From NCBI RefSeq assembly GCF_900103365.1, contig NZ_LT629703.1:5194501-5258500 (forward strand): a DNA stretch of 64,000 nt, given 5' to 3'. Source of the DNA: Afipia sp. GAS231. GTDB lineage: Bacteria; Pseudomonadota; Alphaproteobacteria; Rhizobiales; Xanthobacteraceae. Below the pieces are notes generated by a model. It ran no database searches and was not told where the DNA came from. It saw nothing but the letters and a program-made list of their open reading frames with translations. Position 1 is the stretch's first letter. The number at the start of each line of letters is the position of its first letter. This document shows positions 44,319 through 52,475 of this stretch, piece after piece. Made by a program: the position numbers and the translations under genes.

Positions 44319-44786
44319 CTAAGGCTTGTGCTCGCAGACATCGACCCATTCGGCCGCGGTCAGTTCCGCCATCCGCGACGGCGTGATGCGGACCGCGCTG
44401 TGGGTCGAGCCCGCGGCCGGCACCACGACGTCGAATGCCTTCAGCGACACGTCGCAATAGACCGGTAGCGGCGTCTTCAGTCCGAATGGACAGACGCCGC
44501 CGACTTCATGGCCGGTGATTTCGGCGACCTCCTCGAGCCCGAGCATTTTCGGCTTTACCCCGAATGCCGCCTTCACCTTCTTGTTGTCCATCCGCGAGGT
44601 GCCGGCGGCCACGATCAGCACCACGCGGTCGCCGACCCGCAACGACAGCGTCTTGGCGATCCGCGCCGGCTCGACGCTGTAGGCTTCGGCGGCGAGAATC
44701 ACCGTGGCCGAACTCATGGTCGATTCAATCACGGCAATGTCGGGCGCCTTCTCGGCGAAGAAGGCGCGAACGGACTCGATGCTCAT
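44319..44786 (-). CDS. YbaK/EbsC family (aminoacyl-tRNA deacylase-like) protein
   Basis: This 155-residue protein has the YbaK/ProX trans-editing fold: SSATVILAAEAYSVEPARIAKTLSL, the conserved lysine in that helix, DNKKVKAAFG, and the signature GHEVGGVCPFGLK. Such proteins hydrolyse mischarged Cys- or Ala-tRNA(Pro). Here the subgroup and tRNA substrate are undetermined. It lies 17 bp downstream of the haloacid dehalogenase gene on the same strand and is likely co-transcribed with it. Confidence 0.93.
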   Translation of the reverse strand: MSIESVRAFFAEKAPDIAVIESTMSSATVILAAEAYSVEPARIAKTLSLRVGDRVVLIVAAGTSRMDNKKVKAAFGVKPKMLGLEEVAEITGHEVGGVCPFGLKTPLPVYCDVSLKAFDVVVPAAGSTHSAVRITPSRMAELTAAEWVDVCEHKP

Positions 44787-44803
44787 ATGTCAGGACCTGT
44801 GGG

Positions 44804-45544
44804 TCAGGATTTGGCCACCAATGCGGGCAGTTCGGAGAGGGCGTGGATGCGGTGATCGGGCGCGAACCCGAGTTCATCCATTTGCGTACGGATCGCCTTG
44901 AACATCGTCAAGGGCGCGACGAGATCGCTCTTGTTACAAGCCTGCACCATCGCTTCCGGCGTCACCCGCTCGATCCAGGCGACGTTGAGGCCGAACGCCT
45001 TGGCGCCGCAGACATCCCAGGGGTTGGAGGAAATGAACAGCACGTCATCAGGCGAAACGTGAAGGGTGGATTCAATCAACGTGTAGGCATCCGGGCTCGG
45101 CTTGAAGATCTTGTTGGCGTCGATGCTGATGGTGGCATCGAGCACGCGGTCGAGGCCAGAATTTTTCACCAACGCATTCAGCATCGCGGGACTGCCGTTG
45201 GACAGGATCGCGAGCTTCCTGTCCTTCATCGCGCTCAATGAGGCAAGTGCGTCAGGGTAGAGATCGAGGTGCAGATATTTGTCCATGATGCCTGCGAACG
45301 CCTGCTCGTCGTATTTCAGGCCGAGGCAGCGCAGCGTGTAAGCCAGCGACTCCCGCGTCACCACGGAAAAATCCTCGTAACGCCGCATCAGCGAACGCAG
45401 CCAGGTATATTCGAGCTGCTTGATGCGCCAGATCTGCGTGATGATCTCGCCGTAGCCGGGAAAGGCCTGTTCGGTCACGGTGGCGACGGATTGAATGTCA
45501 TAGAGCGTGCCATAGGCATCGAACACGACGGCTTTGATCGTCAC
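44804..45544 (-). CDS. Type II haloacid dehalogenase (HAD superfamily)
   Basis: This 246-residue protein has the HAD motif I nucleophile in VFDAYGTLYD, motif II as ILSNGSP, the lysine in FKPSPDAY and motif III as SSNPWDVCGAKAFG, matching the L-2-haloacid dehalogenase subfamily with its S-S-N-x-W-D hallmark. The GTG start at 45544 puts motif I at residues 5-14, and a longer frame adds 23 unlikely residues. The GTG overlaps the stop of a short upstream frame. It hydrolytically dehalogenates 2-haloacids or a related physiological substrate. Confidence 0.9.
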   Translation of the reverse strand: MTIKAVVFDAYGTLYDIQSVATVTEQAFPGYGEIITQIWRIKQLEYTWLRSLMRRYEDFSVVTRESLAYTLRCLGLKYDEQAFAGIMDKYLHLDLYPDALASLSAMKDRKLAILSNGSPAMLNALVKNSGLDRVLDATISIDANKIFKPSPDAYTLIESTLHVSPDDVLFISSNPWDVCGAKAFGLNVAWIERVTPEAMVQACNKSDLVAPLTMFKAIRTQMDELGFAPDHRIHALSELPALVAKS

Positions 45545-45723
45545 GAGTGATACTCTTCTGTCTGATTGCGCTGCGGTTGGCCGCGGCCAGCTTCGTTTGC
45601 CGGTATGTACCAATTTACTTCGGAACCACGCCGGTGTGAACTGGCGGCAACGCAGATTGCCAGAATCACCAGCACCGCGACGCTGACGCCTTGCGCCTGG
45701 ATACCGGGCGAGATCGCGGGCAC
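45541..45723 (-). CDS. Possible small membrane protein, 60 aa
   Basis: This short GTG-initiated frame has one strong hydrophobic helix (GVSVAVLVILAICVAAS, about residues 12-28) and a polar C-terminus. Its TGA stop overlaps the GTG start of the dehalogenase gene (GTGA), the usual sign of translational coupling. The helix continues upstream in frame (AAVVIGV) before a stop, so it may instead be the remnant of a longer membrane protein. No family is recognised. Confidence 0.35.
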   Translation of the reverse strand: MPAISPGIQAQGVSVAVLVILAICVAASSHRRGSEVNWYIPANEAGRGQPQRNQTEEYHS

Positions 45724-46046
45724 GCCGATGACGACCGCCGCATACGCGCCGTGCCGATCATGGCGCGATCTGGCTGCGTCATATCCTCAATTTGCGAGCA
45801 GCATCGCGCCTGATTTCGACAGCTTGAATCGCGCCTACTCAGTTCGCAACATCGAGATTACAGGTCCGAGATGCGCCGGATAGCGGACATTTCCCAGGTA
45901 TGGCAAAATCGACGCGATTGACCCAGAACGGACTCGCGCTGCTTTGGCTTAGGTGCGGACACCAAGAATTTTGCACCAGAATTGCGGTCGAACAATTCCA
46001 GCGGGTTGCGCAGTGGCATCGTGTGTTGGTGGGTCGCGCCGCCGCA
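45724..46046. other. Intergenic stretch, no gene seen
   Basis: No coding-like frame is visible in this stretch. It contains an AGCGGACAT word (about 45887) that recurs in other non-coding parts of 45.8-51.5 kb. Confidence 0.5.
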
Positions 46047-47219
46047 TCAATGCGTTACCACGATGAAATCCGTGTCTTTTCCCGTCTCATGGCTAAATCC
46101 GTTGTCGGAAATAATCAATGAAGAGGCCGGCGTCAAAAGTTTAGAGATCCTCTCAACGGTATCCTGCGGTATTTCGATGCGGTTGAGGACAGCGTTGGCT
46201 TTATCGGGCGACGGTACCGATAGGGCGGATTGCTTCACGGGCGCTCCGCGCTCTTTCATGGCACCCCCGATGCGAGGAAATTCGTCGGGAATCGACACGA
46301 CAGTCCAGCGAATAGCCGCTCCCTCGCTCTGGAATTCCATTGCGGTAAACACGTGCGTTCCCAGGGGCTCCTCCGGATTTTCGATCTTGACCGCGACATC
46401 AAACAACGGCGAGAAGCCCTGACGCACGAACAGCTTGCTCAACTTACGACTCACGAAGACGGAGATCGGAACCATCTTTCTAGGTGCGCCTTCAGCGGGA
46501 GCCGAGCTTGGAACCTGGAGACTAGTGGTTTCTGGAGTCTCGGCCTTGGACACCAGTGATCCATGCGTTGCCGCAGCTGTGCTAATGCTCTTACCCGCGA
46601 CTGTGGCAGCCTGAAATTCCGGCGAACCGGACACGGCTTTCGGCTCAAAGAGGTGCGGATTGGTTATCTCGACCGGCTGGACATCGTCGTGCGCAATGAT
46701 CACGCGCGTGCCGCGCTTCGTGAGATGCCAGAGTCGAATGGCAAAGTCATTTTTCAAACGGATGCAGCCGTGTGACGCCGGATGCCCAGGCACGACACCG
46801 GCATGCAACGCAATCCCTGACCAGGTGATGCGCTGCATGTAGGGCATGGGGGCAGCGCTATAAATATTTGAACGGTGCCATCGTTGTTTGCTGATCACGC
46901 TGAACACGCCGAGGGGTGTAGGATGTCCCTGAGTTCCCGTGGACACCGATGAGCGTGCGATCAGGGCCCCGTTGTCAAAAAGCGAGACCCGTTGGTCAGC
47001 GATCGAGATGATGATCTGGAGCGGGCCCTTCGGAGGGTCCTCGGGCCGAGCGTTCTTCGCAGATTCAGAGTTTGTCTGCCGGTGGTGGTGCTTGTGTTTG
47101 AACGGAGCGTAATGGCCTGGCCAGAACGTGTGTTGGGGTCCAAACAGAAATTGAGCGTGTGCGATCCCCGCAGGGATCATGAAAATGGCGAATACAGCCG
47201 TTGTTATCGCGCGCTGCAT
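46047..47219 (-). CDS. L,D-transpeptidase (YkuD family)
   Basis: This 390-residue exported peptidoglycan cross-linking enzyme has a signal peptide (ITTAVFAIFMIPAGIAHA, cleavage near residue 22) and then a YkuD domain at about residues 50-165 with the catalytic motif HPASHGCIRL. A second region from about residue 250 carries ISVFVSRKLSKLFV and LGTHVFTAMEF, a C-terminal module seen in Bradyrhizobium YkuD proteins. The ATG at 47219 gives the best signal peptide, and longer in-frame starts exist. It is divergent from a lytic transglycosylase gene, so the pair builds and cuts cell wall. Confidence 0.9.
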   Translation of the reverse strand: MQRAITTAVFAIFMIPAGIAHAQFLFGPQHTFWPGHYAPFKHKHHHRQTNSESAKNARPEDPPKGPLQIIISIADQRVSLFDNGALIARSSVSTGTQGHPTPLGVFSVISKQRWHRSNIYSAAPMPYMQRITWSGIALHAGVVPGHPASHGCIRLKNDFAIRLWHLTKRGTRVIIAHDDVQPVEITNPHLFEPKAVSGSPEFQAATVAGKSISTAAATHGSLVSKAETPETTSLQVPSSAPAEGAPRKMVPISVFVSRKLSKLFVRQGFSPLFDVAVKIENPEEPLGTHVFTAMEFQSEGAAIRWTVVSIPDEFPRIGGAMKERGAPVKQSALSVPSPDKANAVLNRIEIPQDTVERISKLLTPASSLIISDNGFSHETGKDTDFIVVTH

Positions 47220-47570
47220 TGTTGGTAATCCCTTAGCGAACATCGCCCGGTCCCATAGCCGCGATTCCATCGTTTCGAGACGATGCGCGAAGCCGACGCC
47301 TGATGCGTCATCCCGACAGCGCGCCAAGCCTCTCCTTCAAATCTGGTCGCAGTGGGTCGAAAATTGGACCGTACTCACAATTACGGTGTGCCGTTGAGAC
47401 CGGCGCAATTGCTTGCGATCGACGCGTTGCAATCGGGCAACATGTTTTGGAAAAATTGACGAGCGGCCGTTTGCGCCATTGCGCGACCCATATTGATCCC
47501 AAGAATGAGGCTCTTCGCATGCTTGGCTTTTCTACACGGCTCCGGTGGAGCCTATGGAGGCGACGGCATC
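47220..47570. other. Divergent intergenic region between L,D-transpeptidase and lytic transglycosylase
   Basis: No gene is visible. The region presumably holds promoters for both cell-wall genes. A GGAGGC ribosome-binding site lies at its right end. Confidence 0.5.
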
Positions 47571-48695
47571 ATGAACACGCGGCGATTTGCGATAGTGGCG
47601 GCAGCGTTGTGCGGAACGGTCATTCTCGCAGTCTGGGTCGTCGCCCGGCTTCCTGGCTTCGCTACGGCCAGTATCGAGAACTCCGGCGCAGTGCCAATCG
47701 AGGACCGCGCAGCCTCTCTCGCCGCCAACGCCAGGCTCGCAGATGAACCGCAGGCAATCGCAATGGCCAACGCCATTGTCGCGAACGCCGCTGTCGCTAG
47801 CGCCGAAGTGGCGACGGCCGCCGAACCCGCGGCGGGGACGGCCACAGACACGACGGTGGCCTCGGATAAGCCGGAAACGATGGTCGTGGCCGCGTTGCCC
47901 GATCCGTCGCAGACGCTGTCGGCCGATTTACCGCCTGTGCAGAAATCGGTGGACCCGGGCCACCGTGATGCCGCGCAACTGGCGCCGACAACGTGCGGTG
48001 CATCCGGCGGTGCCTCCAACTCGGGGCCGCAGGATTTCCGGTATCTCATTTGTTATGTCTGGTCCGAACTGCCGCCTGCCGAGAAGCCGGCTGCGATCGT
48101 CTTGCGTTCGTTCAAGGACATCCCGGTCGGAACGCCGGTGGAAGAGATCAAGCGCGCGTCCGACGCTTTCGGTCTGGATTTCACTTTCATGAAGGCGGTG
48201 GCCAAGGTCGAGTCCGGTTTCGACCCCAAGCAACGCACCGGGTCGTATATCGGGCTGTTCCAGCTGAGCAAATACGAGTTCGGCAAATTCGGCTCCGGAG
48301 ACATTCTCAATCCCCGCGATAATGCCGTTGCGGCAGCCTACAAGATCATTACTGAAGGCATTCTGTTCGAGTGGGTGACGCACAGGAAGCCGGACTTGAA
48401 CGATCTCTACCTGATCCATCAGCAGGGCTGGGAAGGCGCCGCGGAGCACCTCAGCCAACCCAATCGCATCGCCTGGAAATCGATGTGCGCCACCAGCGAA
48501 GGCAGGGAGAAGGGCGAAAAATGGTGCAGGCGCGCGATCTGGGGCAATACGCTTCCGACCGTCAAAGAGGCGTGGAAATCGGTGGAAAAGCTGACGTCGG
48601 AGGCGTTCGTCGGAATGTGGCGAGAGCGGGTTGCTCATTTCCAATCGAAATACATGGGCACCGCGACCGCCGACGCCGAAGGGGCGCACCAGTAA
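47571..48695 (+). CDS. Membrane-anchored lytic transglycosylase-like protein
   Basis: This 374-residue protein has an N-terminal membrane helix (FAIVAAALCGTVILAVWVVA), a low-complexity Ala/Val/Thr linker (about residues 40-150) and a C-terminal SLT-type lysozyme domain. The catalytic Glu is in KAVAKVESGFDP, followed by SYIGLFQLSKYEF, the typical G-x-x-Q segment. Four Cys in the C-terminal half may form disulphides. ATG 47571 is chosen for the GGAGG site upstream. The predicted role is cleavage of peptidoglycan glycan strands, coordinated with the divergent L,D-transpeptidase. Confidence 0.85.
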   Translation: MNTRRFAIVAAALCGTVILAVWVVARLPGFATASIENSGAVPIEDRAASLAANARLADEPQAIAMANAIVANAAVASAEVATAAEPAAGTATDTTVASDKPETMVVAALPDPSQTLSADLPPVQKSVDPGHRDAAQLAPTTCGASGGASNSGPQDFRYLICYVWSELPPAEKPAAIVLRSFKDIPVGTPVEEIKRASDAFGLDFTFMKAVAKVESGFDPKQRTGSYIGLFQLSKYEFGKFGSGDILNPRDNAVAAAYKIITEGILFEWVTHRKPDLNDLYLIHQQGWEGAAEHLSQPNRIAWKSMCATSEGREKGEKWCRRAIWGNTLPTVKEAWKSVEKLTSEAFVGMWRERVAHFQSKYMGTATADAEGAHQ

Positions 48696-49200
48696 ATTTC
48701 CGTTGAGTGGTTGGCAGGAGTTGCCGCACCCGCGGGCCGAGGGGGCCTCAACCGCCGCTGCGGCACGTGGTGCCGCTCATTCCTCAGTGGTCGCGCGGAT
48801 GCACTTTACGTCGTCAACGACGCGCTCGGATCGCTCCTGCTGCGTGCTAACGAGGTGATCGATCAGGTGCCGATGTCTGCTTTGGCACAAAACGGAAATG
48901 GCCTGATGTCCGACTTGAGTCCGTTACGCGCTCAAGAGCGGACATGAAAATAATCTCAAGGCAGCCCGGCCCCGGCATGATCCGTGAACAGCTCGGCATC
49001 ACGAACGTAGCCCCGCCGCTGGGTTGCGGCCGATTTATGGCCCCATTGATCGATCGCCCCAATGAAATCAAGATTTCTCCTAACTCGTGTCGGTGATTCT
49101 TGCTTTTTGGGGTCCGAGGGCAGGGTGCCGGTCAACAAGAACAATAAGAAGCTGATGCCAGGATGCCCGATTGTTGCGTTGTAGCGTGGAGGCATCAAAC
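48696..49200. other. Non-coding stretch with decayed-looking sequence
   Basis: No frame looks coding. The stretch holds GATGTCCGACTTGAGTCCG near 48904, which resembles GATGTCCGGTTTAAGTCCG near 50238, and an AGCGGACAT word near 48939. These look like old dispersed non-coding repeats. Confidence 0.45.
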
Positions 49201-49989
49201 ATGGCGACGAAAGACAGCGTCCCTCTTGACCAGCCGATTCCTCTCTTTCTCTCCGTTCAGACCGAGGAACCCGAGCAGCCGGGTATCGGAAAAGCTTGGG
49301 ACAGAGCGGCTATTTCGTTCCGAATCCTCACGACGAGTATTTTGGTTGTAACGGCGGCAGCGATCGTCTTCGCGATTTTAGTTGGAAATCCAATTGCGCT
49401 CCTTGCGAACGTCACGGCTTCCCTGGTCGGCACATCGGCGTCTCAGGATGACACTCAGTCGATGCCAACAATTCAATCAACGGCCGACGCTCAGGCTTTG
49501 CCGCCGACTGCAAGCGAAGCCCCGACGGGCGAAGAAATTGCTGCCGCTTTTAAAAATGCCGTTCAGAGCGAGACCGAAATCCGTGAGCCACCAGCAGAAG
49601 CCTTGTTGAAGCAATTCCAGGCTTGGGCGGCGGAGGAAGATTCACAGGCACAGGTCCGGCCCGAACAGTCCGTACAAGATGCCCAAGCCCAAGCCCAAGT
49701 CCAAGATGACCAAGCACAGGCCGTGCAAAATGCCCGAGCACAGGTCCGGCCTGTGCAAAAGCACCGACACGTCAAGCCGGCACACAATGCGCAGGCAGAG
49801 ATCCGGCCCGAGCATAATGCCCGAGCAATAGTCCGGCCCGTCCAAAATGCCCGAGTACAGATGCGGCGCGAGCAAAATGCACCGGTACAGGTCCGGCCCG
49901 TGCAAAATACACAAGCACAGGTCCAGCCCGTGCAAAATGCCCAGCCACCGTGGCCCCTGCCAAGCGCCGGTTGGCTCAATTTGAACTAG
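49201..49989 (+). CDS. Single-pass membrane protein with decapeptide repeats
   Basis: This 262-residue protein is of unrecognised family. It has a polar N-terminus, one membrane helix at about residues 45-70 (SILVVTAAAIVFAILVG), an acidic/Thr-Ser stretch, and from about residue 175 to 250 a tandem array with a strict 10-residue period (units such as VRPVQNARVQ and IRPEHNARAI). The repeats are basic, Gln/Asn/Pro-rich and extended, so they could span the periplasm or bind peptidoglycan. ATG 49201 is preferred over an upstream TTG at 49171. A terminator-like hairpin lies 170 bp downstream. Confidence 0.65.
   Translation: MATKDSVPLDQPIPLFLSVQTEEPEQPGIGKAWDRAAISFRILTTSILVVTAAAIVFAILVGNPIALLANVTASLVGTSASQDDTQSMPTIQSTADAQALPPTASEAPTGEEIAAAFKNAVQSETEIREPPAEALLKQFQAWAAEEDSQAQVRPEQSVQDAQAQAQVQDDQAQAVQNARAQVRPVQKHRHVKPAHNAQAEIRPEHNARAIVRPVQNARVQMRREQNAPVQVRPVQNTQAQVQPVQNAQPPWPLPSAGWLNLN
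49723..49950 (+). repeat. 30-bp tandem repeat array (decapeptide-coding)
   Basis: Seven to eight imperfect 30-bp units encode a decapeptide of consensus V-R-P-V-Q-N-A-R-A-Q. All units keep the frame, and most conserve the CCGGCCCGTGCAAAAT-like core. Confidence 0.85.
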
Positions 49990-50156
49990 CAGAAAGTGAC
50001 GCTGTACCTTGCCAAGCCCCGCGGCATCGGCGGACAGCCCCTCTAGAGCAGCCCGGCCAAACACCATGAGCAGGTTGCTGCTGTGCATAGCTCTGTTTTG
50101 CTGGCATAGAGCAGACGCCGAGCGGCTGTTTGGCCGCGCTTCCCCTTAAGTAGTAC

Positions 50157-50192
50157 CCCGTTGCGACGCGCTCCGCGTTGTGACGGGTTTTT
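50157..50192 (+). terminator. Intrinsic terminator downstream of the decapeptide-repeat gene
   Basis: A 14-bp stem (three G-T wobble pairs) with a CTC loop, starting CCCGTTGCGACGCG, is followed by five T residues. Confidence 0.75.
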
Positions 50193-50271
50193 GCTGCGGT
50201 GCATGAGTCCGTTCATGGCACTTTTCGGACCTGCGGCGATGTCCGGTTTAAGTCCGCAAAGCGTGTGCCGG

Positions 50272-50292
50272 CTCAACCGGTCGACGCAACAC
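50272..50292 (+). repeat. Left terminal inverted repeat of IS30 element
   Basis: It begins CTCAACCGGTCGACGCAACA and is the exact reverse complement of 51465-51485 over 21 bp. Confidence 0.9.
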
Positions 50293-51445
50293 AGGCGTTA
50301 AATCTCTCTGCTGGGGTTTCAAATTGCAAGGTCTCACGTGGCCGTTCGTTTAGTTGACGAGCCACTTTGTTCAGATGGGCTTGCGAATGCACCGACAAGT
50401 CGGTGCCCTGAGGGAAGTACTGTCTCAACAGGCCATTGGTGTTCTCGTTCGACCCGCGCTGCCACGGGCTTTGCGGATCGCAAAAATAGACGTCGATGTT
50501 GGTCGCCAACGTAAATCGACGATGAGCCGTCAGTTCCTTGCCCCGGTCCCAGGTCAAGGACTTATACAGCTCCTTTGGTAGCTTCTTCGCCTGCTTGATG
50601 AGTGCGGTGACTACCGTCCGGGTGTCCTTGCCTGCCACCTTGGCCAACATCACGTAACGCGTTTGACGCTCGACCAAGGTCGCGATGTAGGTGTTGTTCG
50701 GCCCGGACAGCAGATCGCCCTCCCAATGGCCAGGCACCGCCCTATCTTCAACCGCAGCCGGTCGCTGACGGATTGAGACGGCATCCTTCATATGCCCCCG
50801 TCTATCGCCATTCGGATCAACCGGCCTGGAGCGACGCATCGAGCGCTTCGATCGGAGATGGCAAAGCAGCTCTTTCTTGAGCACGCCGCGCGCTTGGACA
50901 AACAGGCTGCGATAGATGGTCTCGTGTGACACCTGATTATACTCGTCTTCAGGATGCGTTCTCTTCAGCCAACCGGCTATCTGCTCGGGTGACCAATCCA
51001 ATCTGAGCTTCCCTGCCACGGCCTGCCGAAGCCGCGAATTGATCGCCAATTTACAACATTTTGGACGACGCGATCGTGCCCAGGCATTCTCGTCCGCAAC
51101 TGTCGCCCGGTAGCGATCACAGCCGCCATTGCGGCTCATTTCCCGGCTCACCGTCGAGGGTGAGCGGCCAAGCAGTTTGGCGATAGACCGGGCCGATCGA
51201 CGTGCGCTAACACCTCTGGAAATCACCTCGCGTTCCGCATGCGTCAATGCCAACCTGGAGCGACGCCGCTCCGCAGGACGAAACCCTCCATGCGGGGCAA
51301 CCAGAAAATAGATCGACGATGACTGCTTACCAAAAGCTCGCCCTATCGCCTTCAATGACTCCCCGCGCTTCCAGCGATCCCATAACTCCGTTTTCTCTGC
51401 CGCAGTAAAACCTCTATGAAATCTTCGTTCCATCCCACACTCCAT
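50273..51445 (-). CDS. IS30 family transposase
   Basis: This 390-residue DDE transposase moves the surrounding element. It has N-terminal helix-turn-helix regions (FTAAEKTELWDRWKRGE and SARSIAKLLGRSPSTVSREM), an RNase-H-like core with the first Asp in GHWEGDLLSG, the second in SLTWDRGKEL, and the Glu in SNENTNGLLRQYFPQGTDL. The frame is intact. Met5 is an alternative start. The stop codon lies inside the terminal inverted repeat. Confidence 0.96.
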   Translation of the reverse strand: MECGMERRFHRGFTAAEKTELWDRWKRGESLKAIGRAFGKQSSSIYFLVAPHGGFRPAERRRSRLALTHAEREVISRGVSARRSARSIAKLLGRSPSTVSREMSRNGGCDRYRATVADENAWARSRRPKCCKLAINSRLRQAVAGKLRLDWSPEQIAGWLKRTHPEDEYNQVSHETIYRSLFVQARGVLKKELLCHLRSKRSMRRSRPVDPNGDRRGHMKDAVSIRQRPAAVEDRAVPGHWEGDLLSGPNNTYIATLVERQTRYVMLAKVAGKDTRTVVTALIKQAKKLPKELYKSLTWDRGKELTAHRRFTLATNIDVYFCDPQSPWQRGSNENTNGLLRQYFPQGTDLSVHSQAHLNKVARQLNERPRETLQFETPAERFNACVASTG

Positions 51446-51464
51446 CTTTTCCCTCTAAGATAAA

Positions 51465-51485
51465 GTGTTGCGTCGACCGGTTGAG
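51465..51485 (-). repeat. Right terminal inverted repeat of IS30 element
   Basis: GTGTTGCGTCGACCGGTTGA plus one further base is the exact reverse complement of the left repeat. Confidence 0.9.
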
Positions 51486-51551
51486 ACCACCGTGGGATAG
51501 CGGACATTGGTCAAGCCGCGCCAATGGATCTCGATCTTACGCGCACACGGC

Positions 51552-52373
51552 CTAGTTCCCGCCAATCTGCGCTTTAAGAAATTCCCGCACCGCGCCGATC
51601 GATTGGTCTGTTGCCGACGGATTATATTCGAGATGGTGTCCGAGCAACTGCATCGGTGTCGTCAGGCCCTGCGCATCGAAGGCGTGATAGGCGCCGGGAT
51701 AGACGATGAGCTTGATCGGAACGCCCTGGTCCTTCTGCCTTGATATGCCCCAGTCATTGCGACCGTCTACCATATTGCGGCACTCCGTCGCCAGCGACCA
51801 GTCGTCGAGTTCGCCGATCAGGACCAGCGTCGGCACCGTCATGTCGCCCTTGAAGCCATGGCATGGTGGATAGAAGGCGATGGCAGCACGAAATTTGTTT
51901 GGAGATGTTTGCTCCGTGAAGCCGTGCTCGACCGACATGAGAGCCATCCGACCGCCTTGTGCAAAACCCAGCACCGCAACACGAGCAGGATCGATTGCTG
52001 GATCCCGCACCAGAAAGTTCAGGGCACGGTAGGCGTCGGCGGCCAGATCATTCGGATATTTGTCACCGCAGCTTTTGATGCCACGCGGTCCGAAGCTGTC
52101 TACGGTGAGTGCTGCATAACCCCAGGACGCAATCCGTTTTCCCCAACGTTCGTCGAGCCGCCGCCAATTCCCATTGCAGCTATGCAACAGGACGACCGCG
52201 GGCGAGGGGCCAGCAACGCCGGTATGTCTTAGATACCCCTGAAGCGGATGTGGACTGTCAAGCGGGCTCTCGATTTCGACGACGATCGGGGCCGGTTCGG
52301 CCGCAATGCATTCTACCGCATTTCCGGTCAAGAGGACGGCGACGACGGCAGCGATTTTGGCGAGGCTTGTCAC
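51552..52373 (-). CDS. Dienelactone hydrolase family paralogue lacking the nucleophile
   Basis: This 273-residue exported alpha/beta hydrolase of the DLH family has a signal peptide ending near CIAAEP (residue 26). Its nucleophile elbow reads G-F-A-Q-G (Ala138), where the adjacent paralogue has G-F-S-Q-G, so hydrolase activity is probably lost. The Asp (IGELDDW) and His (YPGAYHAF) of the triad are kept. The C-terminal 108 residues are almost identical to the paralogue's while the N-terminal half is clearly more diverged. It lies just outside the right end of the IS30 element. Confidence 0.88.
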   Translation of the reverse strand: MTSLAKIAAVVAVLLTGNAVECIAAEPAPIVVEIESPLDSPHPLQGYLRHTGVAGPSPAVVLLHSCNGNWRRLDERWGKRIASWGYAALTVDSFGPRGIKSCGDKYPNDLAADAYRALNFLVRDPAIDPARVAVLGFAQGGRMALMSVEHGFTEQTSPNKFRAAIAFYPPCHGFKGDMTVPTLVLIGELDDWSLATECRNMVDGRNDWGISRQKDQGVPIKLIVYPGAYHAFDAQGLTTPMQLLGHHLEYNPSATDQSIGAVREFLKAQIGGN

Positions 52374-52418
52374 AGGCCACCATCTTGCTCAACCGTCCGC
52401 CGTGCGACGGACGCCTTC

Positions 52419-52475
52419 TTATATACCCGAAATCTTCTGGGCGTTGGCCTTCATCACCTTGGGCCTGATCTCGTC
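52419..52475 (-). pseudogene. Remnant of amidohydrolase 3' end
   Basis: These 57 bases match the 3' end of the amidohydrolase gene (53327-53383) at 52 of 57 positions, including a 32-bp identical run, and would encode RPKVMKANAQKISGI followed by a stop. The segment overlaps the end of the second DLH gene in another frame. Confidence 0.9.

Larger units (their letters stand above)
50272..51485. mobile_element. IS30-family insertion sequence, intact
   Basis: The 1214-bp element is bounded by perfect 21-bp terminal inverted repeats and filled by one transposase gene. The left repeat contains the transposase stop codon. No convincing target-site duplication is visible (GGG/CGG-type bases left, ACC right), suggesting an old insertion or a rearranged flank. 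Confidence 0.92.

Noticed and set aside
48711..48947. Short plus-strand frame after the lytic transglycosylase
   Set aside because: It has no ribosome-binding site, and its C-terminus runs through a recurrent non-coding word, a familiar spurious call.
49723..49950. CRISPR-like array of 30-bp repeats
   Set aside because: The units are contiguous without spacers and lie in frame inside a coding sequence.
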